The notes below the pieces were generated by a model. It saw only the letters and a program-made list of their open reading frames with translations, was not told where the DNA came from and did no database searches. From assembly GCF_024713975.1 (NCBI RefSeq), contig NC_091106.1:14286501-14350500 (forward strand): a stretch of DNA of 64,000 nt. The letters are read 5' to 3'. The stretch is from Paralichthys olivaceus. Its lineage: Eukaryota > Chordata > Actinopteri > Pleuronectiformes > Paralichthyidae. A program made the position numbers and the translations under genes. Below, piece by piece: positions 50,985 to 64,000 of this stretch. Positions within the stretch are counted from its first letter, which is position 1. Each line of letters starts with the position of its first letter.

Positions 50985-52770
50985 CTGTAATGTATTGAAT
51001 AGTACTGTATGCTAGGTTTTTAGGTTGTACTATTTTTATTATAATTTCTTAATTAAAGTATATACAGTTAAAATTTAATCTCTCAGCTCAAATCAATACG
51101 ATTTACTTGGATAATGACCAAACATCTTTCAGGGACCAGCGACTTAAAGATTTTGTAACTAAGCTTTAGGTGACTCAAACTTTTTAATGCTACCCAGAAA
51201 TTATTTCAAGAGGTCATTCTGCATTATTATCACCTTGTAGTTTCTTTATAATTGCACATCTTAATAATTCAGGTCATTTAGAAATAACAGATTTCATTGC
51301 AGAAGTGTTGCCTTCATCAGAGAGAATTCATTTCTTTTCTTATACATATTTTTGTGGCCGTGTCTCGGCATAGCAGATGTGTCACTTAATGTAATGAAAT
51401 CATACATTATTTAATCATTTGAAATGTGATTGATTTTTGTAACAGCACGTGTTCCAAGGGGCTGTCAGGGAAAATTTAATTCCACCTCCAAACATGCTTT
51501 ATTTGATGAATTAGGGTTCCTAAATAGCCCCATGACGTGGACCTCCATAAATGGTGTGTAGGCTTGGCTGGGGTAAGTGGATTACACATTATCTGCTTCT
51601 CTCGCTCTTTGTACTGAGCCCGGCATTGACCAAATGAGCTCTGGACTCGTGTGCACACACTACAGTCAATTTGGTTTGGCCAACCTAACTGCTGATGGCG
51701 GCCATGAACGTGAGTCACCAGAACATCAACTTTATTTGATGTTACTGCACGGCCTCTTAGATAACATATTTGGACACTGGAGATTTGCTGGACGTGTCGG
51801 GCAAATCCCATGAATGAATAACCACAATCCAAAACATAGATGATGTATTTAAACTTGCACAACAACCAGAAACAATAGGTAGGAGGATTTAAATTTTACC
51901 CATACACAAGAAATGTCTCAAAAACACCAAACCGCTGGTCCAGTCTCGTCCTGAGTAGTGATGTAATTATTCTAAACAGGATGTAATTTAACACGGAGCC
52001 CTGTTACCCAGCGGCACAGGTCTTTTCATCGATGAACACTATTAATAAAATGCCAGAAAGCAACTGGTCTTCGCTCCATCTCTGTCATGCACCAAAGCCA
52101 CTACAACAAAATGGCATTTCAGTTCATAATTGCCTGACCCTGTGTGCTTTAGGTCAGCTGGAGAGCCGCAGCGAACACAAATGCAAATAATGAAGGGAAG
52201 AGGTCTCTTTCGGGGGGAACGCTCAGGATTATTGTGGGTTGTCTAGTAAAGCAAATACATGCTGAATATATTGTTGTGGGAGAAAACCCTTGGTTACACA
52301 CAATATGTTGTAGTGCAGGGTTCAAAGAGAAATTTTTTGTTGTTAAGAGATATTGTGCCTTAATCTGATACAATAACTTTAAAGACGACATGTTGCTGTG
52401 GATAATGCGATCCTTATATTTAGACCTACACTGGTTTCTGTCTTGTTGATCCTCTTACAACTTGTTCCCACTCCCTTGTCCCTCCCTTTTTTCAGTGGTG
52501 TGCTTTGTCATGATGGATAATACTGTTCCTCCCGTGCTTCCAAGTATGAATGATGAAAATCTCGATGAGGAGGAGGAGAGCAGTGGTGGAGGGGAAAGGA
52601 AGGAGGCTGGAATGAGGGAGCGAGGGGAGGGCCAATTATCTTATTGTTTAACCCACTCAAGGTAGAAGCCCATCAATCAGAAACTGCTTGCTCAAGTGTC
52701 TCATGTTCAGCCTTAACAAAGGTTTAATTGGCTCATATAATTAACACTGAGGGGAGAGACAAATGTGTGA
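50985..52770. other. Intergenic region between parg and ogdhl
   Basis: No supported gene. Two stretches (51430-51800 and 51960-52210) have balanced composition and developmental-type motifs, including the octamer ATGCAAAT (about 52180), and are candidate conserved non-coding elements. Pyrimidine- and purine-rich simple sequence follows at 52460-52640. Confidence 0.45.
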
Positions 52771-52773
52771 TGT

Positions 52774-52778
<5 letters not shown>

Positions 52779-52814
<36 letters not shown>
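52779..52814 (+). repeat. (GT)n microsatellite
   Basis: About 18 GT dinucleotides upstream of ogdhl. Apparent cysteine/valine and threonine/histidine open frames over it are artefacts. Confidence 0.95.
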
Positions 52815-52817
<3 letters not shown>

Positions 52818-52827
52818 TGTTTGTGAA

Positions 52828-53021
52828 GGGGCCTGGCAGGACAGGATTAAAGTAAGTATATTGATTATAAATCTGATTGCTCTTATAAACAAAACAGCAC
52901 AAACCATGGCCATAATTAACAGATTCCTGTATTGTTATTGTTTTAATTGCAGGATTACAGTTAATTTTGGGGCCTGAAATGACAGGATGAAAGTAAGTGT
53001 ATTGATTATAAATCTGATCTG
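52828..53021 (+). repeat. Direct repeat pair, about 53 bases each, 141 bases apart
   Basis: Copy 1 (52828-52880) and copy 2 (52969-53021) share GGGGCCTG, GACAGGAT-AAAGTAAGT and ATTGATTATAAATCTGAT in the same order and orientation, with a few substitutions. Confidence 0.85.
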
Positions 53022-53149
53022 ATAAATCTGTTTTTTTATTTGTAGCACCTGAGAAAAATCTTATCATGAAACATTTGTATTGATTTACTGATAAACTGAT
53101 TTGTTTTCTTTTCTCTGTGTTTGGTTTGGGGGGGGGGGTGCACACCACC

Positions 53150-53283
53150 TGATACGGTGTGCGTGCTTGTGGCAGGGGGCGTGTCCACACCGACGTGGCT
53201 GCAGCTCTCGGATGTGTGTCACCTTCACTGTACCTGTCCTACTTCGGCGATGACAGTAGAGTCAGAGAGCAGTGCAGTCTAAG
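53150..53283 (+). promoter_or_regulatory. ogdhl: Proposed ogdhl promoter / non-coding exon 1
   Basis: GC-rich stretch after an AT-rich flank, ending in a possible donor CTAAG|GTAAAT at 53283/53284. It would splice to the start-codon exon at 54018 or to the duplicated acceptor at 53902. It contains a short upstream open frame from an ATG at about 53213. Position inferred, not proven. Confidence 0.3.
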
Positions 53284-53802
53284 GTAAATGCAACTTCTCC
53301 AAATAAAAAACTCACGACATTTTTAAACCACTGTCCGGTTTTTTCTCCCTCCGGAGACACCGCTGCGCTTCTGCACTGTCAGAGACGAGAAGGGGTGGAT
53401 TATGGGGGATTTGTGTTGACGTTAAGGGATTAGTGGTTTCAGACCCAGAATGAAATAGGCAGTGTTGTGAGTGTTGGTAATGGCGCTGCAGCACTGAAGC
53501 AAAAGCTGAAGCATCCTGCAGGAAAAAGGTGAGGAGCAGTCACACTCCACCGCTGACTCGGTCAGGCTGTTACCCGGATTTTGCAGCTGGAGCGTCTTTG
53601 CGCAGAAACAGACGCGCAGACCATTGCGTGCCGGCTGTTATTCTTACACTGAGTTATAGCTCAGATGTTTTGCTGCCGCGATCAGAGGAAGTTCCATGTA
53701 AAATATATGCTTGTAAAGGTCATTTCATACATAACGAGTCTGTGCGCTATTATGCGCTCCAATCGTAACCTACAATCACTCTGCAGGAATTGCTGTTTGG
53801 CG

Positions 53803-54019
53803 TGTGGCGTCAAAACGACTAATGCATACTGCCCATCAATTGTTTGTCAATCAAAAAATAAAAAAAGCAAGATGTCTGCATCCATCTCTCTCTTCCTCCA
53901 GCCATGAGTCAGCTGCAGCTGTGGCGTCAAAACCACTAATGAATACTGCCCATAAATTGTTTGGCAATCAAAAAATTAAAAAAAGCAATAAGTCTGCGTA
54001 CATCTATCTCCCTCCAGCC

Positions 54020-54036
<17 letters not shown>
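53803..54036 (+). repeat. ogdhl: Tandem duplication (two units of about 117 bases) spanning the ogdhl acceptor and start codon
   Basis: Unit 1 (53803-53919) and unit 2 (53920-54036) share TGTGGCGTCAAAAC, ACTAATG-ATACTGCCCAT, CAATCAAAAAAT and CCTCCAGCCATGAGTCAG in order, differing at roughly a dozen positions. Each ends in a splice acceptor plus a CC-ATG-AGT-CAG start. Only the second ATG (54020) opens the ogdhl frame; the first (53904) gives 11 codons and a TAA at 53937. Confidence 0.9.
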
Positions 54037-63964
<9,928 letters not shown>

Positions 63965-64000
63965 TAAGCAGATATAATAGATTTCTTTTGCTCTGTTTGA

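Noticed and set aside
52462..52665. Plus-strand 67-codon acidic/Glu-rich frame upstream of ogdhl
   Set aside because: Purine-rich low-complexity sequence, no splice context, no recognisable family.
52741..53190. Minus-strand 149-codon frame with an internally repeated IYNQYTYF motif
   Set aside because: The repeat is the translated direct-repeat pair at 52828/52969 and the His-Thr run is the GT microsatellite; no coding evidence.

Overview
This window reads as nuclear DNA of a ray-finned fish, most likely a percomorph teleost. Evidence: short GT-AG introns (many 70-150 bases), compact multi-exon genes encoding vertebrate proteins, dense dinucleotide microsatellites, and repeat families common in percomorph genomes (a tRNA-headed SINE with a CTTTGAGTGGTCA tail, a decayed Tc1/mariner copy, and two other dispersed repeats). 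No prokaryotic, viral or organellar genes were seen.

Layout. (1) 217-981, minus strand: 5' half of ffar4 (GPR120, long-chain fatty-acid receptor); the rest lies before base 1. (2) 2765-6096, minus: complete cep55 (midbody/abscission scaffold), nine coding exons, 376 codons. (3) 7671-26397, plus: complete myof (myoferlin), 52 coding exons, 2031 codons. (4) 28325-49971, plus: complete parg (poly(ADP-ribose) glycohydrolase), 17 coding exons, 764 codons, with three large introns and an 11-bp-or-longer perfect hairpin in its 3' flank. (5) 54020-63932, plus: first 15 coding exons (722 codons) of ogdhl (2-oxoglutarate dehydrogenase-like E1); the gene runs off the right edge. All exon models were built by hand: every junction is GT-AG and reading phase is kept across every intron.

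The genes do not form a pathway; what they share is conserved neighbourhood. ffar4-cep55-myof matches human 10q23.33, while parg-ogdhl matches human 10q11.23. The window therefore holds the junction (about 26.75-28.3 kb) of two blocks that are far apart on human chromosome 10. cep55 and myof are divergent across about 0.9 kb.

Points of note: a tandem duplication that copies the splice acceptor and start codon of ogdhl; a stop-free 93-base ffar4 intron that looks like coding sequence; a 141-base pure-pyrimidine tract forming the 3' end of a myof intron; a 15-base micro-exon in myof; two good CTCF-like motifs; and several AT-rich homeodomain-motif blocks in and around parg that look like candidate conserved non-coding elements. 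I found no sign of a wholly new biological system; the unusual items are mainly splicing and regulatory.
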